Shown here piece after piece: positions 48,954 through 61,356 of a stretch of DNA of 64,000 bases. The notes beneath the pieces were generated by a model. That model made no database searches and was not told where the DNA came from. It saw nothing but the letters and a program-made list of their open reading frames with translations. Origin of the DNA: Echinometra lucunter (Eukaryota > Echinodermata > Echinoidea > Camarodonta > Echinometridae); NCBI GenBank assembly GCA_029962745.1, contig CM057160.1, positions 1,652,935 through 1,716,934 of the forward strand, read 5' to 3'. The translations under genes were made by a program, and so were the position numbers. Positions within the stretch are counted from its first letter, which is position 1. Each line of letters begins with the position of its first letter.

Positions 48954-49779
48954 AACATTCTTGTTGGCCCCAAACCTATACTGGATTACTGGGGGCCCTG
49001 TGGGGGCATACAGCCGAACAAGCACATTTCTCCCTCTTTTACACACATTTCTTCATATTTCAAAAGTGCATGGTTTCAAATTTTTCATAAAGTTAAAATC
49101 TAAATAGAAGAAGACCTTTCTTTATTTTGATCACGGTTATCATAAATCGTTTCCCATCATCAGCATTGAAACAGGATTACTTGTTCACCAGCGGGCACAT
49201 TTTCTCGATGGGGTCGATGCCTTTTGCCTGAATCAAGCAACTCTTCAGTTTCACAACTTTGTCCGCGCGAGCGAAGCGACGTCCACCCATTTTTTTTTTT
49301 TTCAATTTCTGTGGTGAAAAATAAAATGTACAGAAATTCATATTCCGGCACTGCCCATATGAGAAAATATTCGGGCGCCCCATGAGTAAATATTAGGACG
49401 GGAGGGGGGATATAGGACTTTTGTTACTTCTCAAAATATTTGCCTTCCGAAAGGGAATCTATAACATACAAAAGAGCATAGCGACCAATCAAGAAGTGGG
49501 AAATACATCGGTCATGGCGCTATAGAAGTAGATCACTACATCTCAAAACGGATTTACGCCGGTGCATTCTGTACTGACTTCGTGTACGCATGATCGTTCG
49601 AAATTTCACGTAAAAAGGGATCTTTTTTTGAACATGTTCGCGATTTTGAATAAAAAATGTTTTCATGAGCTTGTACTCGAAATCGAAAAGAGGGTGTTTT
49701 TGAGCTTGTACTCGAAATTGAAAAAAAGGGAAAATAGCATTGAACACGGACATACTGAAGCTTTTCGACGGTAACAACC

Positions 49780-50092
49780 CCCTTAACCGAAGGCCCGCAA
49801 GACCGAAGGCCCGCGAGGCCGAAATTAGCAAATTGCAATCTATAATGTCACACCACTCTGTGCCAGAAGGAAGTTTAATGAGTATCAAAGGGCAGTGGAA
49901 AGTTTTTCATTGAAGGTGTGGGACATCCGGAAACGAGCAATAAACATGCTAAATCAGACATAATTATTTCATATATTTATAGCGCATTATTTGTGAAGGA
50001 AAATATGATACGAGAAAGGTCGGCCTCGCGGGCCTTCGGTCTCGCGGGCCTTCGGTCTCGCGGGCCTTCGGTCAAGTGGGCGGACCCCTTTT
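49780..50092. repeat. Inverted repeats of a 15-bp GGCCTTCGGTCTCGC unit
   Basis: The motif is repeated in one orientation at about 49788-49822 (GACCGAAGGCCCGC) and in the other at 50020-50085 (three units), with about 200 bp between. A strong hairpin is expected. No gene seen. Confidence 0.75.
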
Positions 50093-50518
50093 CGACATGT
50101 ACTCATCAGAGTAAATGGATGAACAGAAAGCCAAATCGAAACATAATTAGTAGCGAGGGAACAATACGCCCGTAAAATGACGAGCTGTGATAGGCTGTCA
50201 CGGTAAACAAAATGTCGAAAAGCAGTACCTAACATCTTTTCATTAAATTGAAAAAAAAGGGTGGTTTTTTTTTCTGGTCCTTGTTTGCAATTTTTTTTTT
50301 TTGGACTCAGACGTGAATTGAGTTTAAAAGAGGTGGTTTAGTAGAAGTATGCTTGGAATGCGAAAAATAGGGGCCAATAGAGGCCAATTTGTACCCGTTT
50401 TGTGCCAATTAGGGGTAAAAATGGCTGAAAATGTACTCGAGACATCGCGAAATAGGGGTCAAATTCTGGCTTGCCGAGCGATCATGGTTAAACCTTTGAA
50501 TAGAGAGTGACAACACCG

Positions 50519-50705
50519 AGAGTTCCAACAACTCGTCATTTCGTCTTCTTGCTCTGTTCTAAACAAGTCGACTTGACGAGTTCCAATAACTCGTCATTTC
50601 GTATTCTTGCTCTGTTCTAAACAAGTCGACTTGACGAGTTCCAATAACTCGTCATCTCGTCTTCTTGCTCTGTTCTAAACAAGTCGACTCGCCGAGTTCC
50701 AATAA
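50519..50705. repeat. 58-bp minisatellite, just over three units
   Basis: TTCCAA(C/T)AACTCGTCAT starts at 50523, 50581, 50639 and partly 50697. Each unit holds AACAAGTCGACTTGACGAG, which contains the palindrome AAGTCGACTT. Confidence 0.92.
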
Positions 50706-51903
50706 CCAGAGTGATCTCGTCTTTTAACTTGTCTTTTAGTCTTCTTGGCATATATTATCTCGTCATCACTTTTAAGCTTCGATGTAATCAGCATGTTGTC
50801 ATTATTTTGAGGGAATTCCAACAGGCGATGGCGGTCCAAGGGCCCGGTCCAAGGGGTCGTTAATGTCCAGGGGTATATCATGGGTAAAGAGGGAAATTTT
50901 CCGGAATGATATAGTCAAGGAGTGGTGGTGGTGGTGGGGAGGGGGGGGGGGGGGGGTAGTTTTCCTTAACTATCTTGTCAATCAAACAGTTTCGAAAATA
51001 ATGCAGTCAAGAAATTCATTTGGGCACCTTTTCAAGCAGTAGCAGATTGTGATCGGACTCTTTTCACTTAGTGTGATTTATGTATTCCCAAAATAACAAA
51101 AAACGTATATGGGATTCTTATAGTGTAGGTGAACACTCCCTGTAATTGATATTTCCATCATTTATTGTTACGAGTTGACAGGATGTGCAGGGGGTGATTA
51201 AGGCATTTCCACAATATTATCCTGTCTAGATATATACACACCCCTGCAGGCATGGTGGAATATTATTTCCATAAGCATGGTATTTTTAACGGTCATTTTA
51301 CTGACATAGTGTTCCACATAATACCCATTTAGATGGGGCGGGGGCTTAAGAACTGTGAGAGCGGGCGGTGGGGTCGCCCACACATACCGAAAAACAAAAA
51401 TGGCATCGATCTACCGAAAAACATATCTCTACAAGCACCCTTCATAATTATAGACAGAGGGGTGGAGAGGCACGACAGCCCCTACCCCTTCACACCCTGA
51501 CACTCGAATGAAATTTCTTCTAGTTAGTTTGTTGGGGGACAAATGGATAGCTTGATTTAAAATAAAAGTCTACTTAAATGTATTTTTACAAACATGCAGG
51601 ATCAATCACATTAATTGCACTTCATCAGGCTTGTTGGTTCAGTATCTTCCTTATACCCTCGCCCCCTCCATTCCTCAATCGTGGCAGAGCTGGCTATACT
51701 GCTGATACTTGGGTTGGGCAGACAAAAGCATAGTAGCCATGCTTGAACGGTCTGATTCGCAGGAAATATGTGATTATAGACTGAACGAATTTGATTTTCA
51801 TTTCATGTCCATTCCTCATACACCGAAGCTGCTCTGACGAGTGAACAACCATATTTTGGAGCATTTTGATCGTTACAGGAGCTTTGAATCTTCAATAGCA
51901 ACC

Positions 51904-54423
51904 ATGTCTCAAGAACAGAAGGTATCACAGGAAATAAAGAAGAAAGAAACCCCACTTTGTGGTGGTTGGACCAAGATGCAGGCTGTCAGTGAGGTCGATC
52001 CTCAGACAGTGAAGAAACTCCAAGGGTATCTCGAGCAGGTAAGCGAGTATAACAAATATTAAACTCTCTGTATAGGCCCTATAAATCTCACAAAATATGG
52101 GAGCCCTGATCGACCCCTCTTGGGAATATCTTTTCCCGAACTGTCTTTATTATTCCTGTCTGTATGCTTGCTCAGTGTTGTATGTGTCTTGCTTCATACC
52201 TGTGTATGCTCATAGTTTGTCATACTAGTTTGTAAACCCTGTCACTTGCACATATTTCGTATTTCTTCTATTGCAAAGTGCCATGAACCTGAGTTTGTTA
52301 TGTGATGTTTAATGATTTAAAAAAAATCTGTATTGAACAGAGGTGATACTTAGCTAGGTACTACTACATCTAATATATATTCCTCTTCGAGAAAGGCATA
52401 AAACATGCCCTCGCCTACAAGTGTTTTAATAAACTGAGTATAATCTTGATGTTTGCCCAAGACTAGCTAGGATATTGGCAATTAAAACAACCTAACTTCA
52501 AGTGAAAGTTTGCCACTCTTTTATGAGTCTTTAGAGAATTCAAGAAAATATGAGTTCTGCTGATAGCCTAGACATAACTGTGTGTGTACACACTCAACTG
52601 GACTTCAAGGGTATATTATCGCAGGTTCTCAAGAAAATGTTAAACATTTTGTTCAACCATATTCACCCAAACGCTTGTTCCTCAAATTAATAAGAGAGGT
52701 TTACAAACAAAGGAGATGGGGAAAAGAAATGGACAGCTGACTATATAACTGACCTGCCATACATGATTGTGCATGCCAAATGATGCACCCCATAAAAACT
52801 TATTTTGGATGCCCATATATGAATAGGGTATATTCACAATGGTTTATGGCTATTAATAAACCTCGAAGAGTCGACCTCACTTATGCATAGTCTCTCTGAT
52901 CTGGCAGTGTACATGTACGATGTTCCTTCACTCAACTGCACCTAAAAAAAAAAATTAAAAAAAAAAATAAATAAATAAAGGCGCGCTGGAAAGGTCCCAG
53001 CTTTGAAAGTTTTTTGTTTGTTTGGTTAATATGTTTCTTGGTTTGGAGCGAAGATATAATTCCTCTGCCCCTCATTGTCAAAGCCCTATATGTTTACCTC
53101 CTATTCAATCGCATTTTCCAATCTGTATTATACAGGTAAGAGAAGCAGCGCAGCTTAAAGGAGGGAGAACCTTCGCCGCCCTAGAGCCATTGGAATTCGC
53201 TACCGAAGTCGTGGCTGGTATGAACTACCGCATCAAGGTAGGCCAGGGAATCAAGGGTATAGTGTCCTTTGGCAAGACAATATCATTCGACATTTGCCAC
53301 TCTCCACCCATGTGAAGTAAATAAGTACTATAGTTAGGAAGAATTTGCTAGGTAAAAAAACCCAAAGCAAAACAAAAACAAAAACAAACAAAACTGCAAC
53401 AACAATAAAAAGATAAAAGCGATAGTACAATATACAAGGCACTATTCTACATTTGCCACTCTCCACCCATGTGAAGTAAATAAGTACTAGTTAGGAAGAA
53501 TTTGCTAGGTAAAAAAAAAAACCAAAGCAAAACAAAAACAAAAACAAACAAAACTGCAACAACAATAAAAAGATAAAAGCGATATACAAGGCACTACTCT
53601 ACATTTGCCACTCACCACCCAGGTGAAGATGTACCTGTAGGCAGAAATTTCTCGAAACCTTGAGCGCAATATTATCATGATGGCTCGCCTAAATAAGCCT
53701 GAGTAAAATGATGATTGCAGGACGCTCAAAAAACCCCACAACAACAACAAACAAACAAACAGTACTGGTATTTATGAAGCTAATTTTAATTATCGTGATG
53801 AACCAGTCATTATATAAAGTTTGAAGGGGATTTAAATATGCTTTTATTCGTTATGAAAAAAGTTTATTTATTTGAAAAACTAGATGGGCTAAGAAAAATG
53901 TCCCACTTTAAGAGTTCTATAAGAATTCAACCCTTACCGGTACACAATTTTCCTTCTCTAAAACCAGGCATGACATCCCTATACCCTCCAAAGTTCAAAG
54001 AACACTCTTTCGTATGTACCTCCCTCCCAATTGAGAAGCGAATAATTTTGAGGGGGCGGCAAGGGCATGGAGAGACAGCACGGACCACTGGCGCGGAAAA
54101 GTAACGTGCAGAAAAAAATACACCTCAGTTATGCATGACATAAGGATCTAGCACAGATCTAATTGTTTGTATCCCTTAATTCTAGTTCTCAATGTTCAGG
54201 ATGTTAATCACTGTAAAATCTCTTTGATGATAGTATTTGGATGTAATAACATCTTTCTTTCTCCATCAATTTTTCTTTTTTCTTTTTCTCCCTCTCCCAT
54301 AACAAGGCTCACACTGGAGGCGGAAGGAATGCTCTCTTTGAATTATACCAAGCTATCTCCAGCGAGACCGTGTCCTTAACCAGTTTTACGGAGGAGCAGA
54401 CAACACAGACAGTTGCCAAATAG
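51904..54423 (+). CDS. Stefin-type (type 1) cystatin-like protein, three exons, 117 aa
   Basis: Exons 51904-52038, 53136-53237 and 54307-54423 (stop TAG) join in phase 0 and encode 45, 34 and 38 residues. No signal peptide is visible, which fits intracellular stefins. Seen: LCGGW near residue 20, matching the N-terminal Gly pair of stefins that lies against the protease active site; ATEVVAGMNYRIK at the end of exon 2, corresponding to the QVVAG hairpin loop and the NYxIK strand; and an exon 3 with AHTGGGRNALFELYQ. Stefins inhibit papain-like cysteine proteases such as cathepsins. Odd points: the canonical QxVxG is TEVVAG, and there is no clear Leu-Pro second hairpin in exon 3. The three-exon layout with introns before the central hairpin and after IK agrees with the stefin gene plan. 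A 5' untranslated exon border may lie at about 51879 (TTACAG). Confidence 0.85.
53291..53630. repeat. Tandem repeat of about 155 bp in cystatin intron 2
   Basis: CATTTGCCACTC(T/A)CCACCCA starts at 53291, 53450 and 53602. Units include the A-rich CAAAACAAAAACAAAAAC stretch. Confidence 0.88.
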
Positions 54424-54521
54424 AATCGATTCAAGGCTTTTATTCCTTAATGAAAAATTCTTTTAACAAAACTGATAGTTTTTGATAAATACACACGCTA
54501 AGTTTAATACTTGGTCGAGAA

Positions 54522-54527
54522 AATAAA
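54522..54527 (+). promoter_or_regulatory. Poly(A) signal AATAAA of the cystatin-like gene
   Basis: A canonical AATAAA lies about 100 bases after the stop codon, a normal 3' UTR spacing. Confidence 0.55.
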
Positions 54528-55396
54528 TAGTCACCACATTTTTTTTCTTTCGGAAGAATCAGAATTCAGAAGGTTCGTTTATTCAAAGATTCGTTATTTC
54601 GAGGTTCGCAATTCCGAAAATTAAATTGGTTCATAATCTCGAAAATAGAATAAAACCATAATACGATGTTTTCGGAATTCCAAACTTTGGAGCAAGCAAA
54701 CCTTCGGAAAAAGGGAGCTCCCCGAACGTGTGATAATAATGTAATCATGGTTATGGTTGGAGAACACCTTAATCTTAAACCTATAGAATCAGGTTCAACT
54801 TAATTCAGGGGCCCTGAAATCGAATAATTTTTGCTCGTTTCTTATCCAATGTTTTATGTATATTTTAGTCGTTATCGTAAAGTCGTGAAGTCTGACCTTG
54901 AAATTGAATCACTTTTCCAGTGGGAGAAATCATATATTCAGTAACTAAATATTTGCATTCTGGTATAAAAGATTCATCTTGGTTTGCAGTTTTGGTTATA
55001 ATAAGCTGATGATGAATCATTTATCATAACTTTCATGTGTGTAATGACACGTTTTGCCAATCCCCTATGCATCTTTGTGACAATCAATCAAAGTCATTCA
55101 GTTGTTTAATGTTGGTATCCGTAACCTCCCCCCCCCCCCCAAAAAAATAGAAAATCTGACAATCGATATTTCATGTGTGTAATGACACGTTTTGTCCATT
55201 CTCGTATGTATATTACATCATGTACTGACAATCAATCAAAGTCATTCATTTGTTTAATGATGGCATCCATAACCCTACCCCCTCCGAAACAAAAATCTGA
55301 CAGAAACTATTGTAATCATCAAATGGTCCATTCCTTTAAGACAAGACGGTTAGGACGGCAGTCTTCTGAGTCGTACATGGACTCCATGCAGGTGAC

Positions 55397-55542
55397 CACC
55401 GTTTCATGAAAGTTGTCAGCAATGACAAGTTGTCAGTCACTGACAGTTACCATAGCGACAGTCAGTGATCAGTGCTTCTCAGCCAATCAAAACCAAGAAT
55501 TTTACTGAAATTGTCAGTGCTGACAACTTTCGTGAAACGGTG
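55397..55542. mobile_element. Hairpin MITE with CACCGTTTCATGAAAG ends
   Basis: Ends CACCGTTTCATGAAAGTTGT and ACAACTTTCGTGAAACGGTG. The interior contains AGCCAATCAAAACCAAGAA. Confidence 0.8.
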
Positions 55543-56266
55543 CCCAGAACTTGAATATTAGTTAATTTTTTGATCAGTGATCTTAGATTTGTTGAAAAAC
55601 AGGATACATGAAAGTAAACAAACCGCAAGGGCATTAGAGTAGACAGGTTCTCATACCTGGGGGATGATACCCATTCGTACATATTTTTGTACACACATAT
55701 ATGAGTCCACCTTAAAAAAAGGGGGGGGGGTGCATCCCCCATACCCCGCTATCTACGCCCCTGCGTAAGGGGCTCGTTTCGTCATGAAATCGGCTGAAAT
55801 TCAGCCGCCTGTAACTAAACGGTTACTGTAGTGTTCGGCTAATAATGAAATTGACTCTGTTTGCGTTTCACATTCACTTTGTCTGTATTCCTTTGTCTAA
55901 ATGCACTATTACAACTTGGGCTCAATTTCTTGTATAAGAATTTTCATTGCATTCAACGCCAACGGAAGTAACATTTCTAGTTATGAATTTCATTTTATGG
56001 AATTACATTCATTTTTCACAAGTCATAATAATGAAAAAAATGAAATGGATATTGTATAAATGCATGCCGTTTTGATGATACAACAGTATAAGACTGCACA
56101 GGAGCTTTTAAACATTGAATAAAATATTAAAAATAACATGGCTGGAGTAAATTATAGTATATTTTCAACGTGGACAATAATTTGCAAAGCAAACTGGACA
56201 AGCCAACATGTAAAGAATTAGAGCAGAAAAATGAAGGATGGAGAGAGGTATCAAAAGTAAAAGTAA

Positions 56267-56302
56267 AAGTAAAAGAAGAAGAAGAAGAAGAAGAAGAAGA
56301 AG

Positions 56303-56333
<31 letters not shown>

Positions 56334-56384
56334 TAGAAGAAGAAGAAGAAGAAGAAGAAGAAGAAGAAGAAGAAGAAGAAGAAG

Positions 56385-56415
<31 letters not shown>

Positions 56416-56520
56416 TAGAAGAAGAAGAAGAAGTTAGAAGAAGAAGAAGGAGGAGGAGGAGGAGGAGGAGGAACAGGAGGGGCAAGAGCAGGAGCAGGAG
56501 CAGGAGGGGCAGGAGTAGGA
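56267..56520. repeat. (GAA)n then (GGA)n microsatellite
   Basis: Nearly pure purine run with GTTA(GAA) interruptions. The long Arg/Glu or Leu/Phe frames are artefacts. Confidence 0.96.
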
Positions 56521-57403
56521 GAAGTGAGAGAAGAAGAAGAAGAAGGAAGGAATATACAGAGGGTTTCAACCACGCACCATGTATGGAATCTGAAGATAAT
56601 AAGTACATAGGAAGTGGACCATGAAGACGTAGGTGTGTGCCGTTCCGGTTGTGGTAGTGAATGGTGTCTGAACGAAATTTTTAAAAGTTAATGGCGCTGG
56701 ACCTTCTTATGTTATTTGTGCTGAAACATAGGTAATTGGTCAGAAAGTTGTACAAGATATGTGATCGTTGCTGGTGTGATAATTCGGATTACCCTTAAAA
56801 CAAAAATATTAGATCATTTAAATCTCGACATGAACTCACGACGGTTTTATTTAATGTAAAACAGTGTGTGGGTGAGTACAATTCGTCACCCCTCAACCCC
56901 CTTTTCTAACCTTTACATGTACATTTTATCGACTCCCCTACATGAATTGATATTCCGTTAAGATTAATTTAATGTAGGATTTGTTGACATTTATGCGGTT
57001 AGTCTCCTGAGAAAAAAAAATAAGTTTAGTCTGCAGACAATGTAGAATTCTATTATGAGTTGTTTTTCAAAGTTCGCTTGCCTTCAGTTCTTCAATTCAA
57101 TACTCATTATTCTTGTTCTTTCAACCATAATACTTCTCGAAGTTCCCAGCTAATTAACAAGTTCTGCCCACACACAGTACAAATTTGATCACAAAACTAT
57201 GCATCCAAGACTATAGGCCAACGTCATTAACTTTAGTGGTTGCGTAGGCGGAACCATGCAGATTGTTTTCTGTGGGGGCCTCAAAAGGGGGGGGGGGGGT
57301 TAACTTTGAGCATTTCGATTGCAACTTACTTGGTTATCATTCTAGAGCAAAGTGAAACGGGAAATGTTTTTTAAAAATATTTTTAATTTGATGAGTTACT
57401 GGA

Positions 57404-57477
57404 AAGATAGAGAGAGAGAGAATGAGCGTGAGAGAGAGAGAATGAGAGAGAGAGCGTGAGAGAGAGAGATTGAGAGA

Positions 57478-57528
<51 letters not shown>
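57404..57528. repeat. (GA)n microsatellite with GAGCGTGA interruptions
   Basis: Dinucleotide run, no gene. Confidence 0.95.
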
Positions 57529-57530
<2 letters not shown>

Positions 57531-58381
57531 TGCTCTTTACCAAGACTCCTTTAACAAGTCACTTCCATTTAACTCTTTACCAAGTCATCACCGTGTACAT
57601 TCTCCAAGCATATTTTGATATAATCAACTCTTCACCAAGTCATGGAGCTCCTTTACCGACCGGCTATGATTTAATTGGCAAAAGGGCCTTTGTGTAATAA
57701 AATTTCTTCGTTTTTTTTCATTCGGAAGGTTTTCGATGCAGATATATGTTCATTTAGCCAATTCTCATAATTCAAACGTTTGTTTCCAATATATTTGGGC
57801 CTTTTATTTATTATTTTGTTTATTTTTTTAAAGCAATTTCAAAAGGGTGCATTTGCAAGTCGATACGCTTTTGCCTTAGCTCGTACATTGCTATTAATTT
57901 GGCAGGAGGGCCAAATTAATATATAATAATATTTTAATTATATATACGCCCTTCTGCCAAATAAAAGTCCCGTGATTTGGGAAAAAACGTATATCTCTGC
58001 CGTAATCTGATAACTACAGCGCCGAAAAAATGGACCTTGAAATTTTGGTATTTGTCATTAAATTTTATGTACACAACCACTTTTTATTCAGAATGTACTA
58101 AATACTACAAATTTTGTTTTCTGATTTTCTTGTCTCACACTTTCGAAAATCTTTTAAAATTAGTATTTTTATTCACATACGCCTTTTTGCATAATCTGGG
58201 TCGCGATGAATTGGCCAAAGGGCATATGTGTGAAAAATCTTATACATGTATTTTGGGAGGTTTACAAGGCAGAAATATTCATTTAGCTACTTATCATAGT
58301 TCATTGAGGTTTTGTTTCCAAGATATTTGGCCCTTTCTCCTACTTAAAAAAATATTGTTTGTTTGTTTGTTTGTTTGTTTT

Positions 58382-58451
<70 letters not shown>

Positions 58452-58556
58452 ACTGCTACTACTGCTACTGCTACTGCTACTACTGCTACTACTGCTACTG
58501 CTACTGCTACTGCTACTACTGCTACTACTGCTACTGCTACTACTGCTGCTGCTGCT
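58382..58556. repeat. (TAC/TGC)n microsatellite, left part
   Basis: Uninterrupted ACT/GCT triplets that begin next to a (TTTG)n run and end at the G-tract element. Confidence 0.95.
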
Positions 58557-59104
58557 CCGGGGGGGGGGCACTCAGTATATAATGCGTGGTGGGTATGTGC
58601 CGCGGAGAAGACCCCCATTTTTACACTCAAATTTCCGTTCCAAAGCAGAGCATTTTTATCTTATTGAGAAAAAGAACAAAGAAAGCCGTTCCAAAGCATA
58701 GCATTTTCTTCTTATCGAGAAAAAAGAAGAAAGAAATCCGTTCCAAAGCTTCGCATATTTTTCGTTACGCCGTTCCAGCCGCATTGATCCGCTACAATGA
58801 GCTGCATTTTTGGTGAAAAGCGGCCCGCAGAGCGCTGTACGACCATCGCCTCTGCGCGAGCGCACCCGGCGCCTGTGCCGCCGGGCTAGCTGCATGCACG
58901 AATGCCCGTTCCATAGGGATACCTACGCACTCACACGCAGGCGAACCGTTCCAAAGACCCCCGTTTTCACAAACATTTGTAGTTCCGAAGCCCGTTCCGA
59001 AGACCCTCCTTTTCACAATAATCCCGTTCCAAAGCCCCCGTTTTTTGTCTCGCCCGCGGCACATACCTACCACTTTTTGGGTCGAGTACCCCCCCCCCCC
59101 CGGG
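58557..59104 (-). mobile_element. G/C-tract-ended element inserted in a TAC/TGC microsatellite
   Basis: The same family as 41727-42313 in inverse orientation: GGGGGGGCACTCAG start, then CCGTTCCAAAGC phrases, and a GAGTACCCCCC end. Trinucleotide repeat (GCTGCTGCT) continues directly on both sides, so it landed inside the array. Confidence 0.75.
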
Positions 59105-59113
59105 CTGCTGCTG

Positions 59114-59188
<75 letters not shown>

Positions 59189-59227
59189 GGCTACTACTAC
59201 TACTACTTCTACTACTACTACTACTAT

Positions 59228-59269
<42 letters not shown>

Positions 59270-59779
59270 CACTACTACTACTGCTACAGTGCTACTACTG
59301 CTACAACCACTACTACTACTACTACCGTCTACTACTGCTACCACCACCACCACCACCACCACCACCACTACTACTACTACTACTGCTACTACTGCTACTA
59401 CTGCTACTACTGCTACTACTGCTACTACTGCTACTACTGCTACTACTGCTACTACTGCTACTACTGCTACTACTGCTACTACTGCTACTACTGCTACTAC
59501 TGCTACTACTGCTACTACTGCTACTGCTACTACTGCTACTACTACTGCTACTACTGCTACTATTGCTACTACTACTGCTACTACTGCTACTGCTACTACT
59601 ACTGCTACTACTACTTCTACTACTGCTACTACTGCTACTACTGCTACTACTGCTACTACTGCTACTACTGCTACTACTGCTACTACTGCTACTACTGCTA
59701 CTACTGCTACTACTACTGCTACTGCTACTACTACTACTACTACTACTTCAGCTACTGCTGCTGCTGTTGCTGCTGCTGC
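59105..59779. repeat. (TAC/TGC/CCA)n microsatellite, right part, about 675 bp
   Basis: Continuation of the same triplet array after the inserted element, with a higher-order (CTACTACTG)n 9-mer phase at 59380-59520 and 59630-59720. Long frames of Leu, Thr or Tyr/Cys are translation artefacts. Confidence 0.95.
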
Positions 59780-60316
59780 GGCTTATGTCGAAAGGATGCG
59801 TGCGCGGAGCGGGATGGGAGCGGGGAGGGAACGGGAATGGCCGCACCCTTTCGAGAGAAGCCCCCCGGTTGTCTCGAAAGGGTGGGTTGCGTGTGGGGAG
59901 TGAAATTAACGCACCCATTCGCGGAAACCGGGGGGGGGGGGGGGGAATTGTCTCGAAAGCGTGTGTTGAGCAGTCTGATGTACCAGTCATTTTTTTGTTA
60001 ATGTAAGTAAAAAAAAAAATAAAAAAAAAAAGTAGGAAAGGAGACAGGCAGTTGGCTATCACCTGATGGGGTGTCCAAGGCAGGCGCAGATCCAGTTGGG
60101 GGGGGGGGGGGGGAGCGGGCCTTGGCCCCCATTTTTTCCGCCCATTTTTTACCATATTGGGTACCTCGGCCCCCCGAAAAAGAAAGGGGGCCCCCCAAAA
60201 AAGAAGAACGCCGAAATGGGAAATGTAATGTACAACCTTTTTTTTCTTTTCTTTTTTTTTTTGCTATTCTTACACTCAAGAACGCAGAAGCAATCTTCTG
60301 CTCACGCACACCCATC

Positions 60317-60353
<37 letters not shown>

Positions 60354-60711
60354 GTACACACTCGAGCAGACCATACACATATAATTCTTTTATTTTGCCA
60401 GCAAGCGAAGCGAGCGAGCGAAAAGTAACCACATTTTTTGGTTTTTAAGAGCATATTAAATGAAAATTCCACTATATGAACGTTGTTTATGACATTTTTA
60501 TGAAAAAATCACCAACTGATTAGTTACAATATCATTTTTCCTTAAAATGAGGGGGATATTTGTACACGCCACCCCCCCCCCCCTAGAAAATGTGGGGGGG
60601 ATATATCCCCCATCCCCCGGGATTTACGCCAATGGAGATAGGGGTGGAATGGTTTTAAGGTCACAGGGGCTGCAGCCGCCCTCAATCACTTCCCCCCTTA
60701 GAAGGAGTCCT

Positions 60712-60742
60712 GGGAGCGTTTCATCAAGTGTCTTGTCAGTGA
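60712..60742. mobile_element. Hairpin MITE fragment cut by the second gap
   Basis: GGGAGCGTTTCATCAAGTG and CTTGTCAGTGA match the start of the 3482-3620 element; the rest is in the gap. Confidence 0.6.
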
Positions 60743-61242
60743 NNNNNNNNNNNNNNNNNNNNNNNNNNNNNNNNNNNNNNNNNNNNNNNNNNNNNNNNNN
60801 NNNNNNNNNNNNNNNNNNNNNNNNNNNNNNNNNNNNNNNNNNNNNNNNNNNNNNNNNNNNNNNNNNNNNNNNNNNNNNNNNNNNNNNNNNNNNNNNNNNN
60901 NNNNNNNNNNNNNNNNNNNNNNNNNNNNNNNNNNNNNNNNNNNNNNNNNNNNNNNNNNNNNNNNNNNNNNNNNNNNNNNNNNNNNNNNNNNNNNNNNNNN
61001 NNNNNNNNNNNNNNNNNNNNNNNNNNNNNNNNNNNNNNNNNNNNNNNNNNNNNNNNNNNNNNNNNNNNNNNNNNNNNNNNNNNNNNNNNNNNNNNNNNNN
61101 NNNNNNNNNNNNNNNNNNNNNNNNNNNNNNNNNNNNNNNNNNNNNNNNNNNNNNNNNNNNNNNNNNNNNNNNNNNNNNNNNNNNNNNNNNNNNNNNNNNN
61201 NNNNNNNNNNNNNNNNNNNNNNNNNNNNNNNNNNNNNNNNNN
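60743..61242. other. Assembly gap, 500 N
   Basis: Exactly 500 undefined bases. The gap cuts a hairpin MITE that starts at about 60712 (GGGAGCGTTTCATCAAG). Confidence 0.98.
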
Positions 61243-61356
61243 TTGTCTAAGATAGGTCAAGCTGATAGCGCTTCTCCAGAAAGAATGACGAAAAAAAAAC
61301 AAAAAAACATGAAATGATATTGTTAGGTTGAACAAATTGAGGGGGTCGTGCAATAT

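Larger units (their letters stand above)
42700..51800. other. Repeat-rich intergenic region, no convincing gene
   Basis: Holds the interrupted monomer element, two hAT-like MITEs, direct repeats, poly-C/G tracts, the GGCCTTCGGTCTCGC hairpin and a 58-bp minisatellite. None of the open frames here shows splice-consistent neighbours or a recognisable domain. Confidence 0.6.

Noticed and set aside
58586..58816. Frames of the G-tract-ended element (also 41896-42340)
   Set aside because: Both strands and several frames are open through the same repeated CCGTTCCAAAGC phrases; no domain is recognised.
58810..60006. A 398-codon open frame rich in Leu
   Set aside because: It is translation of the TAC/TGC microsatellite plus the G-tract-ended element; alternative frames are equally open (Thr or Tyr/Cys).
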